Part shown: positions 53,470 to 63,041 of the stretch, piece after piece | Layout: each line of letters begins with the position of its first letter | Numbering within the stretch: the first letter of the stretch is position 1 | Source: Rhizobium bangladeshense | GTDB taxonomy: Bacteria > Pseudomonadota > Alphaproteobacteria > Rhizobiales > Rhizobiaceae | Reading direction: 5' to 3' | Length of the DNA stretch: 64,000 nucleotides | NCBI RefSeq assembly: GCF_017357245.1 | Contig: NZ_CP071614.1 | Location: forward strand, 397,864 to 461,863 | Notes under the pieces: model-generated | What the model was told of the DNA's origin: nothing | The model's input: the letters and a program-made list of their open reading frames with translations, nothing else | The model's database searches: none | Position numbers and translations under genes: made by a program

Positions 53470-54558
53470 CTATTGTGCCGCCTGGGCGAGTTCGTTGTGG
53501 AATTCTTCGCGGTAGGGCCGGGCGGTGGCCGGCAGTTCCCGCTTCAGGAAATAATCCTCGTTGCGTAGCTGGCGCAGGAAAGCCGGGATCATCTCACGGT
53601 AACCCGACCAGATCGACGGGTTCGGCGCCGGCAGATCGTGCTTGATCATCGCGTGCAGCCGCGGCAGCGCGTGATAGGGCACCATGGGGAACATGTGATG
53701 TTCGACGTGATAGTTCATGTTCCAATAGATGAAGCGGCTGATCGGGTTCATATACACCGTGCGGCTGTTCAGCCGGTGATCGATGACGTTGTCGGCAAGG
53801 CCGCCATGCTGCAGGAGCCCGGTCAGCACATGATGCCAGGCGCCGTAGAGGCGGGGCAGGCCGATCAGCATCAGCGGCAGGATCGAGCCGGTGGCCACCG
53901 CAACCGCGATCGTCGCAAGATAGATCGCCAGCCAGATACGGGCGATGCGGATCGCCTTCGGCTGCTCCATTTCCGGAATGAAGGTCTTTTCCGCCGCGCT
54001 GATCACACCGACGGCGTTGCGAAGCATGTCGAGGACGGCATGCCAGACGTCGAGGATGCCGAAGAAATTAAGGATCAGCCGAAAGAGATCCGGCGGCCGC
54101 ATGACGGCGATCTCCGGATCGCGGCCGACGATGACCGTATCGGTGTGATGGCGCGTGTGGCTCCAGCGCCAGGTCACCGGATTGCGCATGATCATGAAGC
54201 AGGCGATTTGGTAGACGGCGTCGTTCATCCAGCGTGTCTTGAAGGCGGTGCCATGGCCGCATTCGTGCCAGCGGCTGTCGGAGGCAGAGCCGTAGAGAAC
54301 GCCATAGGCGAGGAAGAAGGGCAGTGCGATCCAGGAGCCCCAGAAATAGATGCCGAGACCGGCAAGGACCACCATGCTGCCGAGCCAGATGACCGTGTCA
54401 CGGATCGCCGGCGCATCGGAGCGCTGCATCAGCGCCTTCATCTCCTTGCGCGCAATCTCGGTGTGATACCATTCGGCAGCCGCCAGTCCCATCTCGACCG
54501 CGGTGCGGCCGCTTTCCCCGAGCAGGTCGTAGTCACGCTTCTTTGGCTGGGTCGCCAT
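53470..54558 (-). CDS. Membrane fatty-acid-desaturase-type oxygenase, MocD-like
   Basis: This 362-aa membrane protein has the di-iron histidine boxes WHECGHG (H98-H102), SHTRHHTD (H134-H138) and YHVEHHMFP, with several hydrophobic segments around them. Such enzymes hydroxylate or O-demethylate substrates. MocD with MocE and MocF demethylates 3-O-methyl-scyllo-inosamine in rhizobia. The ligand here could be that or a similar methoxylated compound (inference). First gene of the cluster, divergent from a LacI regulator. Confidence 0.87.
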   Translation of the reverse strand: MATQPKKRDYDLLGESGRTAVEMGLAAAEWYHTEIARKEMKALMQRSDAPAIRDTVIWLGSMVVLAGLGIYFWGSWIALPFFLAYGVLYGSASDSRWHECGHGTAFKTRWMNDAVYQIACFMIMRNPVTWRWSHTRHHTDTVIVGRDPEIAVMRPPDLFRLILNFFGILDVWHAVLDMLRNAVGVISAAEKTFIPEMEQPKAIRIARIWLAIYLATIAVAVATGSILPLMLIGLPRLYGAWHHVLTGLLQHGGLADNVIDHRLNSRTVYMNPISRFIYWNMNYHVEHHMFPMVPYHALPRLHAMIKHDLPAPNPSIWSGYREMIPAFLRQLRNEDYFLKRELPATARPYREEFHNELAQAAQ

Positions 54559-54623
54559 TGTCCGCCTCCCGTTATGCTGTTGCCGGCAGAATAGGTTGAC
54601 TTTGGGAGAGGCTCAATGCAGGC

Positions 54624-54640
54624 TTGATGTAATCTATCAA
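54624..54640. promoter_or_regulatory. Candidate LacI-family operator
   Basis: TTGAT and ATCAA flank GTAATCT in the 133-bp divergent gap before the LacI regulator. A further ATTCA/TGAAT repeat lies at about 54662-54675, and GATGTAA recurs near 55727 before the isomerase gene. These could be regulator sites. Confidence 0.45.
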
Positions 54641-54691
54641 AAGCCATCACAAGTGGCTCGCATTCATGATTGAATACATCAGGAACACTCA

Positions 54692-55720
54692 ATGCGCCGC
54701 CCCACCATCTCCGATCTTGCCCGCGCCTCCGGCGTCAGCGTCGCCACTGTCGACCGTGTTCTCAATGCTCGCCATCGCGTACGGGAGGAAACGGCGCGAC
54801 GGGTCTATGATGCGGCTCAGGAAATCGGCTATCACGCTGTCGGCCTCATCCGGCAGCGTGTCTTCGAGGATCTGCCGCAATACAAGCTCGCCTTCCTGCT
54901 GCAGAAACCGACGCAGGCCTTCTATCAGGCCTTCGCCCGCGAAATCGAAGCAGCTGCGCGTGCCGTCACCACCGCCCGTCTCCAGATTCAGATTGAATAC
55001 CCCGCTGCGACGACCCCTGCCGCCATCAACGAGAAGATCAAGGCACTTGGCGCACGCAATCAGGCCGTTGCCGTCGTCGGCCCTGACTATCCTGCGGTAA
55101 CCACGGCGGTCGAGGAACTGAAGGAGCGCGGCATTCCCGTCTTCTCGCTGCTCTCCGATCTCGCCACCGGCGTGCGCGACGCCTATGTCGGCGTGAACAA
55201 CCGCAAGGTCGGACGCACCGCAGCCTGGATGATCGCGCGAACGGCGGACAAGCCGGGGAAAGTCGCCTGTTTCGTCGGCAGCCATCGCTTTCACGGTCAT
55301 GAGCTGCGGGAGATCGGTTTCCGCTCCTATTTCCGGGAGAATGCCCCTGAATTCGATGTCGTCGAAACATTGATCAATCTGGAGACCGCCGAAATCACCC
55401 ATGAGGCAACGCTGACGCTGCTGCAGAAACACCCCGACCTTGTCGGCCTTTATGTCTGCGGCGGCGGCATGGAGGGGGCGATTTCGGCATTCCGTGAAGA
55501 GAATGTCGGCGGCCGGATCGTGCTTGTCGTCAACGAGTTGACGCCGGAGAGCAAGGCTGGTCTTGCCGACGACATCGTCACCATGGTGGTCGCCACTCCC
55601 CTGCCCGCTCTCTGCAAGGAGCTTTTATCGCTGATGCTCGGCGCGATAGAGCATGGGGAGGCTGCCGTTCCCGGCCAATCCTTCCTACCTTTCGACATTT
55701 ATATTTCCGAGAATATCTGA
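54692..55720 (+). CDS. LacI-family transcriptional regulator
   Basis: This 342-aa protein has an N-terminal LacI helix-turn-helix (PTISDLARASGVSVATVDRVLNARHRV) and a periplasmic-binding-protein-like effector domain typical of sugar or cyclitol sensing. It starts at ATG 54692. It is divergent from the mocDEF-like genes and precedes an IolI-like isomerase, so it probably controls both. Confidence 0.9.
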   Translation: MRRPTISDLARASGVSVATVDRVLNARHRVREETARRVYDAAQEIGYHAVGLIRQRVFEDLPQYKLAFLLQKPTQAFYQAFAREIEAAARAVTTARLQIQIEYPAATTPAAINEKIKALGARNQAVAVVGPDYPAVTTAVEELKERGIPVFSLLSDLATGVRDAYVGVNNRKVGRTAAWMIARTADKPGKVACFVGSHRFHGHELREIGFRSYFRENAPEFDVVETLINLETAEITHEATLTLLQKHPDLVGLYVCGGGMEGAISAFREENVGGRIVLVVNELTPESKAGLADDIVTMVVATPLPALCKELLSLMLGAIEHGEAAVPGQSFLPFDIYISENI

Positions 55721-55881
55721 GGAATGATGTAACTCCCTCATTGTCGCGGAAATTCTTTCAGAAATGAAGGCGCGAGGCGGCGATGGCGGATGGATTGCCG
55801 GGCAAATTCGGATAGAGATTCGCCCGCCCATTCACGAGGAACTGCTCCGCGCGACGCGGAGACGAGGAGGATATATCAGTC

Positions 55882-56694
55882 ATGACTTCGATCCGCTTTG
55901 CGCTCAACCACATGGCCGCGCCATCGCTTGCCATCGATGATTTCTTCGCGCTGGCAAAATCGCTCGGCATCGATGCGGTCGAGATCCGCAACGACCTTTC
56001 CGGCAACGCCATTCTTGACGGCACCCAGCCCGAGGCGATCAGGCAGGCGGCCGCCCGTCACGGCCTGACGATCATTTCGATCAACGCCCTGCAGCGCTTC
56101 AACGAATGGAATGAAACCCGCGCCAGGGAAGCGCAAAAACTGATCGACTATGCCAGCGCATCGGGCGCCAAGGCGCTCGTCCTCGTTCCGAAGAACGACG
56201 GCACCGGCTGCGCCGACGGCGAACGTCAGGTCGACCTGCGTGAGGCATTGTCCGCGCTGAAGCCAATGCTTGATAAAGCCGGCATTATCGGCCTCGTCGA
56301 ACCGCTCGGTTTCGAGATCTGCTCGCTGCGCTCGAAGACCGAGGCGGCCGAGGCGATCAAGGCGCTCGGCGCGCAATCGACCTTCAAGCTTGTCCACGAC
56401 ACGTTCCACCATCATCTTGCCGGCGAAACAGCGACCTTCCCTGAATTGGCTGGCCTCGTACACATTTCCGGCGTCAGCGATCCCTCGGTTGCCGTTGCGG
56501 AGATGCGCGACTCCCATCGCGTGCTCGTAGGCGGCGATGACCGGCTCGATAATGCAGGGCAGATCAAGGCGCTTATTCAGGCGGGCTACAAGGGTCCGTT
56601 CTCCTTTGAACCTTTTGCTGCGGAAGTTCATGCGGTCAAGGATCCGGCCGCTGCGCTGCGAGCCAGCATGGATTATCTGACGGCGCGGGTCTGA
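55882..56694 (+). CDS. Sugar phosphate isomerase/epimerase, IolI-like TIM barrel
   Basis: This 270-aa AP-endonuclease-2-fold protein (FFALAKSLGIDAVEIRNDLS; GLVEPLGFEICSLRS; LVHDTFHHHLAG; SFEPFAAEVH) has the metal-ligand pattern of the xylose isomerase-like family. It resembles inosose isomerase IolI or MocC-type enzymes of inositol catabolism. The ATG at 55882 is preceded by GAGGAGGA. Specific substrate is not determined. Confidence 0.8.
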   Translation: MTSIRFALNHMAAPSLAIDDFFALAKSLGIDAVEIRNDLSGNAILDGTQPEAIRQAAARHGLTIISINALQRFNEWNETRAREAQKLIDYASASGAKALVLVPKNDGTGCADGERQVDLREALSALKPMLDKAGIIGLVEPLGFEICSLRSKTEAAEAIKALGAQSTFKLVHDTFHHHLAGETATFPELAGLVHISGVSDPSVAVAEMRDSHRVLVGGDDRLDNAGQIKALIQAGYKGPFSFEPFAAEVHAVKDPAAALRASMDYLTARV

Positions 56695-56714
56695 GATCCG
56701 GGGCAGCTTCTCTT

Positions 56715-56746
56715 CACGATCGGCCGCCGGCGTGCGGCCGATCGTG
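56715..56746. terminator. Strong bidirectional stem-loop between iolI-like gene and cobM
   Basis: Perfect 13-bp arms CACGATCGGCCGC and GCGGCCGATCGTG flank a 6-nt loop, in the 58-bp convergent gap. No U-tract on either side, so its terminator role is probable but not certain. Confidence 0.72.
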
Positions 56747-56752
56747 ATTACA

Positions 56753-57511
56753 CTATTCCCGGCCCCTGAACCGGCGCTGATAGGCCGGATCATAGAGCGA
56801 GCTCTCGCGAAAATCTTCCGCGGCGAGCGACGGTCCGACGAAGATGATCGCGGTGCGTTCGATCGGTTCGGCCGCAACTTTTGCTTCGATATCAGAGAGG
56901 GTGCCGGAGAGGATGCGTTCGTCCGACCAGGAGGCCTTGACAACGATGACGACCGGGCAGTCCGCGCCGTAAAGCGGCGTCAATTCGTCGACTACCTGCT
57001 TCAGAGCATGGATCGCCAGATGGATCGCAAGTGTGGCGCCCGTCGCGCCGAACTTCGCGAGCGTCTCTCCGTTCGGCATCGGTGAAGCCCGCCCGGAAAC
57101 GCGGGTCAGAACCAGGCTTTGGGCGACGGCCGGGATCGTCAGTTCTCGTCCGAGTGCTGCGGCCGCAGCGGCAAAGGCCGGAACGCCGGGTGTCATCGTA
57201 TAGGCGATGCCAAGTTTCTGCAGCCGGCGCGCCTGCTCGGCCACCGCACTCCAGACGGAGAGGTCGCCGGAGTGCAGCCGGGCGACGTCCTGGCCGGCGG
57301 CGGCGGCGCGGAGATATTCCGCCTCGATCTCATCGAGCGACATCGGGGCAGTATCGATAATGCGTGCGCCAGGCGGGCAATATTGCAGCAGTTCCGGCGA
57401 GACGATCGAGCCGGCATAGAGGCAGACCGGGCAGCGGGCGATGAGATCGCGGCCACGCACCGTGATCAGATCCGCGGCACCCGGCCCCGCGCCAATGAAA
57501 TGCACCGTCAT
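56753..57511 (-). CDS. cobM: Precorrin-4 C11-methyltransferase
   Basis: This 252-aa SAM methyltransferase of the corrin family opens [18 protein letters not shown], has [11 protein letters not shown] and the [14 protein letters not shown] patterns. It methylates C-11 of precorrin-4 in the aerobic cobalamin pathway. It follows cobL with a 4-bp gap. Confidence 0.95.
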   Translation of the reverse strand: MTVHFIGAGPGAADLITVRGRDLIARCPVCLYAGSIVSPELLQYCPPGARIIDTAPMSLDEIEAEYLRAAAAGQDVARLHSGDLSVWSAVAEQARRLQKLGIAYTMTPGVPAFAAAAAALGRELTIPAVAQSLVLTRVSGRASPMPNGETLAKFGATGATLAIHLAIHALKQVVDELTPLYGADCPVVIVVKASWSDERILSGTLSDIEAKVAAEPIERTAIIFVGPSLAAEDFRESSLYDPAYQRRFRGRE

Positions 57512-57515
57512 CCCA

Positions 57516-58748
57516 TTATCCTTTCGTCCAGCGCCATTGCGTCACCGGCATGGCCGGCCGCCAGCCGTTCATGCCGCCAAGCGGCGCAGCGCGCGATATT
57601 TCGATCCGCGTGAGGGAGCCGCCGCGTTTGGCATGTTCGGAAAACAGCACGGCTTCCATCTCCAGCGTTACGGCATTGGCGACGAGCCGCCCTCCCCGCT
57701 TCAGCGCGGCAGTGGCAGTATCGATGACATCAGGTTCGCTGCCGCCGCCGCCGAGGAAAATCGCATCCGGCTCCGGAAGGCCCCTCAGCGCAGCGGGCGC
57801 TGAACCCTCGACGACGGCGAGATGCGGCACGCCAAAGGCGGATGCATTGCGGGCAATCCGCGCCGCACGCTCCGGCGATTGCTCGACGGCGATCGACTTC
57901 AGTGACGGATCGGCCAGCATCCACTCAATGCCGACCGATCCCGAGCCGGCGCCGACGTCCCAGAGCAGTTCGCCATGACGTGGCGCAAGCGCCGAAAGCG
58001 TCATCGCCCGGATCTCCCGTTTGGTGATCTGGCCGTCGTGCTCGAACAAACCATCCTCGAGACCTGCGGCAAAAGGCAGAATGCGAGCCCCCTCCCCTGC
58101 CGCAATCTCAAGCGCGCAGACGTTCAGGGGATCGATGTCGGTGAGATCGAAAGCCGCCGCCACGACGCTTCTTTGTCGTTCCCGCGCACCGCCCAACGCT
58201 TCGATTACGGTAAGCTGTGACTGACCGAAGCCTGCGGCGGCAATGAGAGCAGCGAGCTCGCCGGGTCCCTTCTCATCAGAAGTCAGAGCAATGATGCGCC
58301 GCCCGGGGTGCAGATGCGGTCGGACCAGGTCGAGCGGCCGCCCGTGCAGCGAGATCGCCGTCACGTCCTGCTGCGGCCAGCAGAGCCGGGAGGCGGCAAG
58401 GCTGAAGGCCGATGGCGCGGGGATGACACGCATTTCCTCCGCCGCTACACGGCGCGAGAGGGTTGCGCCGACGCCGTAGAGAAACGGATCGCCGGAGGCG
58501 AGCACGACGACAGGGGTGCCGCGCCTTTCAAGGACGGCATTGACCGAGTGCTCGAAGGGACTCTGCCAGGCAAGCTTTTCGCCCGATATCAGCGATGCGG
58601 CAAGCGCATGGTGCCGCGCTCCGCCGAAGACCGCGGGAGCCTCCGCGAGCAGCCCCTTCGCCTCATCACCCAGCCCTGCTGGACCATCTTCGCCGATGCC
58701 GATAATAGTCAGCCAGCGCTGTGTGCAAGTGGGAAAGACATCAGACAT
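57516..58748 (-). CDS. cobL: Precorrin-6Y C5,15-methyltransferase (decarboxylating)
   Basis: This 410-aa fusion has an N-terminal corrin methyltransferase domain ([40 protein letters not shown]) and a C-terminal decarboxylating methyltransferase domain ([16 protein letters not shown]). The start at 58748 (MSDVFPTCT) is chosen because the two bases AT of its CAT complement are shared with the divergent cobK start. Confidence 0.95.
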   Translation of the reverse strand: MSDVFPTCTQRWLTIIGIGEDGPAGLGDEAKGLLAEAPAVFGGARHHALAASLISGEKLAWQSPFEHSVNAVLERRGTPVVVLASGDPFLYGVGATLSRRVAAEEMRVIPAPSAFSLAASRLCWPQQDVTAISLHGRPLDLVRPHLHPGRRIIALTSDEKGPGELAALIAAAGFGQSQLTVIEALGGARERQRSVVAAAFDLTDIDPLNVCALEIAAGEGARILPFAAGLEDGLFEHDGQITKREIRAMTLSALAPRHGELLWDVGAGSGSVGIEWMLADPSLKSIAVEQSPERAARIARNASAFGVPHLAVVEGSAPAALRGLPEPDAIFLGGGGSEPDVIDTATAALKRGGRLVANAVTLEMEAVLFSEHAKRGGSLTRIEISRAAPLGGMNGWRPAMPVTQWRWTKG

Positions 58749-59517
58749 GGGAAGGCTTCGCATCCTGATCCTCGGCGGCACCCGAGAGGCGCGCCTGCTC
58801 GCCGAAGGGCTCGCGGCGCTTGATGATTGCGATGTTCTGCTGTCGCTTGCCGGACGTACCGAAAAACCGGCTGCGCAGCCTGTTCCAGTCCGGGTCGGTG
58901 GTTTCGGCGGTGCCTTGGCGCTTGCCGACTTTCTGAAGGCCGGCGGCTACGGACTGCTGATCGATGCCACGCACCCTTTCGCAGAACGAATTTCGGAAAA
59001 TGCCGCCATCGCGGCCGAGGCCGCCCATGTCGCTGCGATCGCCCTGCGCCGGCCCGAATGGCAACGCCTGCCGGGCGATCGCTGGCGCAAAGCCCGCAGC
59101 ATTCCGGCGGCCCTCGCGGCCCTCGGCCAATCTCCCCGCCATGTCTTCCTGGCAACCGGCCGGCAGGGCGCTCACCACGCGGAAGCGGCGCCGCAACATC
59201 ACTATCTCATCCGCAGCGTCGATCCCGTCGAACCGCCGCTCACGCTTGCGAATGTCGAATATATTCTCGATCGCGGCCCGTTCCGGATGGAAAGTGAATG
59301 CGCTTTGCTGAAACAGCATCATATCGATGTCATCATTGCCAAGAACAGCGGCGGCTCCGCCACCTATGCTAAGATCGAGGCGGCCCGTTTGCTCGGCATT
59401 GAGGTGATGATGGTGGCGCGCGCGCCCTCGTCTATGGTCGAATCGGTCGAAACGGTCGAGGCGGCGCTTGCGGCGATCGATCACCTCTTCCCTCCCGCCA
59501 TGAAACGCGGCGTATAG
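58747..59517 (+). CDS. cobK: Precorrin-6A reductase
   Basis: This 256-aa protein begins [21 protein letters not shown] and has GLLIDATHPFAERISENA and AKNSGGSATYAKIEAARLLG, typical of CobK/CbiJ. It reduces precorrin-6A with NADPH. It is the only gene of the cob block on this strand. Its start overlaps the cobL start (CATG at 58746-58749), and its 3' end overlaps cobJ by 37 bp. Confidence 0.95.
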   Translation: MGRLRILILGGTREARLLAEGLAALDDCDVLLSLAGRTEKPAAQPVPVRVGGFGGALALADFLKAGGYGLLIDATHPFAERISENAAIAAEAAHVAAIALRRPEWQRLPGDRWRKARSIPAALAALGQSPRHVFLATGRQGAHHAEAAPQHHYLIRSVDPVEPPLTLANVEYILDRGPFRMESECALLKQHHIDVIIAKNSGGSATYAKIEAARLLGIEVMMVARAPSSMVESVETVEAALAAIDHLFPPAMKRGV

Positions 59518-60245
59518 ACCAGGTCCAGCTTGCCGGGACGCGCGACGATCCGCGTTTCGGCGGAGCCGATGATGATGCAGGTCGCCATATCGGCAATCGA
59601 TGCATCCGCCTCCGATAGCGGCTGCACCGCGATGCGCTCGTTTGGCCGCCCGGCCGCGCGCCCGAAAATCACCGGTGTTGTTGCTGGCAGATGGTGGCGC
59701 AATAGCTTGAAAGCCTCGCCGAGTTGCCAGGGCCGCGCCCGGCTGATCGGATTATAGAGCGCGATGACGAACCCCGCCTTTGCCGCCAGCTCCAGCCGGT
59801 TTTCTATGACATTCCAAGGCTTTAGGTTATCTGATAGCGATATTGCGCAGAAATCGTGGCCAAGCGGCGCGCCGGCCCTTGCTGCCACCGCCAGCATCGC
59901 CGTGACGCCGGGGAGCACGGTGAGATCGACGGCGCGCCAGGCCGCCGGCCCCTTCTCGATCGCCTCGCAGACGGCGGCGGCCATGGCGAATACTCCGGGA
60001 TCGCCGCCGGAGACGATGCAGACGTTGGCGCCATCCGACGCCATGGAAAGCGCCGCCCCTGCCCTGTCGAGCTCCTCGCGATTGTCAGAGGCATGCCGCA
60101 GTTGATCCGAGCGGAGCTGCAGCCGATCAAGATAAGGTCCGTAGCCGAAGAAATCCGTCGCCGCATCGACTGCTGCCAGCGCTTCCGCAGTCATTTGCTG
60201 AGGGTTGCCCGGGCCGGTGCCGATGACGAAAAGCCTGCCACTCAT
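59481..60245 (-). CDS. cobJ: Precorrin-3B C17-methyltransferase
   Basis: This 254-aa SAM methyltransferase has FVIGTGPGNPQQMTAEAL, VSGGDPGVFAMAAAV and ALYNPISRARPWQ. It methylates C-17 with ring contraction of precorrin-3B. It overlaps cobI by 4 bp and converges on cobK. Confidence 0.95.
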   Translation of the reverse strand: MSGRLFVIGTGPGNPQQMTAEALAAVDAATDFFGYGPYLDRLQLRSDQLRHASDNREELDRAGAALSMASDGANVCIVSGGDPGVFAMAAAVCEAIEKGPAAWRAVDLTVLPGVTAMLAVAARAGAPLGHDFCAISLSDNLKPWNVIENRLELAAKAGFVIALYNPISRARPWQLGEAFKLLRHHLPATTPVIFGRAAGRPNERIAVQPLSEADASIADMATCIIIGSAETRIVARPGKLDLVYTPRFMAGGKR

Positions 60246-60973
60246 CGGCTGCCCTCCCAGCCCGGCACCAGCACGAGCGAGAAGTAGGGCGCATCGCCTT
60301 CGGCCCTGTCGGCAAGCTTCTCCATCGCCGCACTCGCCATGGTGCCGCGCTCGACATAGACGGCCTCGGCAAGCCGGCCGGCGGCCGAAAGCGCCCTGCG
60401 GATCTTCGGCAGATTTCGGCCGACCTTCATGATGACGGCGGCTTGTGTATCGGCAAGGCGACGCGTCAGCTCGGCCTCGACCATCGTACCGGGCAGTACG
60501 GACAGCACGTCGTCACCCTGGACGATCGGCATGCCAGCCAGCGACCAACAGCCGGACATGGCGCTGATGCCGGGGATCACTTCGGTGGGGTAGCGCTTCG
60601 AGAGCCTGACATGCAGGTGCATATACGAGCCGTAGAAGAGCGGGTCGCCTTCGCTGAGGACGGCGACGGTCCGGCCGGCGTCGAGATGCCCGGCGATGTC
60701 TCTTGCAGACCAGTCGTAGAATTCGGTGATCAGGCTCTGATAGCGTTTGTCACCCTTGTCGATCTCGGTGGTGACGGGATAGTAGAGCGGCAACAGCGTC
60801 ACCCCTGTTTTCAGCAGCGGCTCGACGATCGCCTTGCCGTTGCCGCCCCTACCCTGCTTGGCGAAATAAGCGATGACGTCAGCGCCTTCGATGGCGCGCA
60901 CGGCCTTGAGGGTGAGAAGCTCGGGATCGCCGGGACCCGTGCCGACGCCGATGAGACGGCCTGATGTCATCAT
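60242..60973 (-). CDS. cobI: Precorrin-2 C20-methyltransferase
   Basis: This 243-aa protein has GVGTGPGDPELLTLKAV, SEGDPLFYGSYMHL and VIPGISAMSGCWS, all typical of CobI. It methylates C-20 of precorrin-2. It overlaps cobH and cobJ by 4 bp each, a tightly coupled operon. Confidence 0.95.
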   Translation of the reverse strand: MMTSGRLIGVGTGPGDPELLTLKAVRAIEGADVIAYFAKQGRGGNGKAIVEPLLKTGVTLLPLYYPVTTEIDKGDKRYQSLITEFYDWSARDIAGHLDAGRTVAVLSEGDPLFYGSYMHLHVRLSKRYPTEVIPGISAMSGCWSLAGMPIVQGDDVLSVLPGTMVEAELTRRLADTQAAVIMKVGRNLPKIRRALSAAGRLAEAVYVERGTMASAAMEKLADRAEGDAPYFSLVLVPGWEGSR

Positions 60974-61602
60974 AGGCCAGGCCTCGCAAGCGCATTGATG
61001 GCGGCTGCCGTCATGGCGCTGCCGCCGAGCCGGCCGCGCACAATGGCGAAGGGAACGCCATAGGAATTTTCTGCCAGCGCATCCTTCGATTCCGCCGCGC
61101 CGACGAACCCGACGGGCATGCCGAGGATCGCCGCGGGTTTCGGCGCGCCGTCGCGCAGGAGTTCGAGAAGGTGGAAGAGCGCCGTCGGCGCATTGCCAAT
61201 GGCGACGATGCTTCCGCCGAGCCTTTCGAGCCAGAGATGCATGGCGGCGGCCGAGCGTGTATTGCCGATCTCCCGTGCGAGTTCCGGCGTTGCGGGATCG
61301 CGTAGCGTGCAGACCACCTCGTTCAGCGCCGGCAGCCGTGCCCGTGTGACGCCGTGCGACACCATTTCCGCATCGCAGAAAATCGGCGCGCCGGTCTTGA
61401 GTGCATCGCGCGCGGTGCTGACGAAATCTGTGGAAAAGACGAAATGCTTCGCCGCTTCCACCAGCCCGCAGGCATGGATCATGCGAACGGCGATTTCAGC
61501 CTCATCTTCGGTGAAACGCGAAAGTTCGGCCTCGGCGCGGATGATTGCAAAGGAACGCTCGTAGATCGCGTCGCCGCTGCGGATATAATCGTAGTCTGGC
61601 AT
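60970..61602 (-). CDS. cobH: Precorrin-8X methylmutase
   Basis: This 210-aa protein has SGDAIYERSFAIIRAEA, RMIHACGLVEAAKHFVFS (with the catalytic His region) and AAILGMPVGFVGAAESK. It moves a methyl group from C-11 to C-12 giving hydrogenobyrinate. The cobG stop lies 2 bp away. Confidence 0.96.
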   Translation of the reverse strand: MPDYDYIRSGDAIYERSFAIIRAEAELSRFTEDEAEIAVRMIHACGLVEAAKHFVFSTDFVSTARDALKTGAPIFCDAEMVSHGVTRARLPALNEVVCTLRDPATPELAREIGNTRSAAAMHLWLERLGGSIVAIGNAPTALFHLLELLRDGAPKPAAILGMPVGFVGAAESKDALAENSYGVPFAIVRGRLGGSAMTAAAINALARPGL

Positions 61603-61604
61603 TG

Positions 61605-62984
61605 CTATTCCTGTCGCAGCGCCTTCGAAACGCCGGTTGCGCCAAGCCGTGTAAGGCAGGCGGCGGCCGATTCGCCAGCGCTCCTGTTGTCTTCGATGGA
61701 CCGGGCGAGCCTCTCTATAGCGAAATCGATCCGACCGCCAGCGATCCGTTCATCCGGCAGATCTGAAGCAAGCCCGTCGAGGATGAGGTCGAAACCTTCC
61801 GCCGATCCGGTCAGGGTCAGCGCCGGCCCGGCCTGGGCGCAGCCTTTCAAACAGCCGGAGAGATGGATGGTCAGAGATCCGTCGAAGAGAACGGGTGCTG
61901 CGGCAATTAAGCGGCGCGCCTGGGTTCTCGTCTCGTAGAAAGCGGAGCTGCAGGCGCCGGCGCCGGCGCAGGCTGCGATATATTCACTTTTTTCCCCGGG
62001 TTGCACGGTGAAGCCATGTTTGCTCGCAGATGTCTGCAGAGCCGGCGCGGTATCTGCCGGAAAGCCGGTGAAGAAGAAGCCGCGGCCGGGCGCAAGTCTG
62101 ATGGCTGTAGCGCCGTGAGCTCTTGCGTCTTCGAGCAGGGCGGTCAGATCGGACGCACTCATCTGGCCAAATTCCGGCCGGACGCCGAGCACGTGCTTTC
62201 CGTCCTTCAGCCGGTGCAAGCCGGTAAGCGGCGTCTGTTCTGACGGACGAAATCGGATGGTGTCCATAGCCGGAAAGCGTGCCCGCAGAAGGTCCGGATC
62301 GATATCCCTCGCCCTCCTGCTCTGCCCGACCGCCAGCAGTTCGAGAATCTCCCCAACGGCTGATATCGCCTCCTCAGCGGAGCCGTTCGCGACCGGCATT
62401 GCCGTCTCGCCGTCGCCGTTGATGGCAACGAGCCATTGTGCGCCGGGTTGCGCGACGATACGGATATCGGCGGCAAGGGCCGACATCCCGAACGCTCCGC
62501 CGCCGTCGATAATGAACGAGAGTTTCGGCGCGAGCCGCGGCGAGGCGAGCAGCTCTCTGAGGTTGCAGCGCAACGTCTTTTCCAGCGCTGCCGGGTCGCT
62601 TATCTCTTCGGGATCGATGCCGTGCAGTGGCGATATCTCGACGGCGGGACCGTCTGGCACGGCGATTCCGGCCGTATCGAGATCGGCAGCGAGCCGGCCC
62701 ACAGTTTCGGGCCGCAATCCGCGGATCTGCAAGTTGCCGCGCGCGGTGATTTCCAAGATGCCGTTTCCATGCTCTGCCGCCGCGCAGGTGAGGGCCAAGA
62801 ATTGCGACAGCGTCAAGGCGCCGCCCGCCGGCCGCAGCCTCACGAGCAAGCCATCGCCAGTCGGCATGGGTGCGGCAAGCGCGGGGCAGGCGCCGCGCGG
62901 ACGTATCTTCGCCGGCGGTCGATCATGGAGATCCGCCGTGCCTGTCCTGTCGATCGCCTTGGCGGCCTTCGTGCCCATTCTCAA
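61605..62984 (-). CDS. cobG: Precorrin-3B synthase
   Basis: This 459-aa nitrite/sulfite-reductase-like protein has the cluster-ligating cysteines AACAGAGACSSAFYETR and HLSGCLKGCAQ at its C-terminus, and the ferredoxin-like half domains with LTLSQFLALTCAAAEHG. It inserts oxygen into precorrin-3A, an aerobic step. The start at 62984 could equally be ATG 62978. Confidence 0.95.
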   Translation of the reverse strand: MRMGTKAAKAIDRTGTADLHDRPPAKIRPRGACPALAAPMPTGDGLLVRLRPAGGALTLSQFLALTCAAAEHGNGILEITARGNLQIRGLRPETVGRLAADLDTAGIAVPDGPAVEISPLHGIDPEEISDPAALEKTLRCNLRELLASPRLAPKLSFIIDGGGAFGMSALAADIRIVAQPGAQWLVAINGDGETAMPVANGSAEEAISAVGEILELLAVGQSRRARDIDPDLLRARFPAMDTIRFRPSEQTPLTGLHRLKDGKHVLGVRPEFGQMSASDLTALLEDARAHGATAIRLAPGRGFFFTGFPADTAPALQTSASKHGFTVQPGEKSEYIAACAGAGACSSAFYETRTQARRLIAAAPVLFDGSLTIHLSGCLKGCAQAGPALTLTGSAEGFDLILDGLASDLPDERIAGGRIDFAIERLARSIEDNRSAGESAAACLTRLGATGVSKALRQE

Positions 62985-63041
62985 TCCTCTGACGATCTCT
63001 TACATGATCGCGACCGGCGCGGCAAAACATCATGGCGACGG

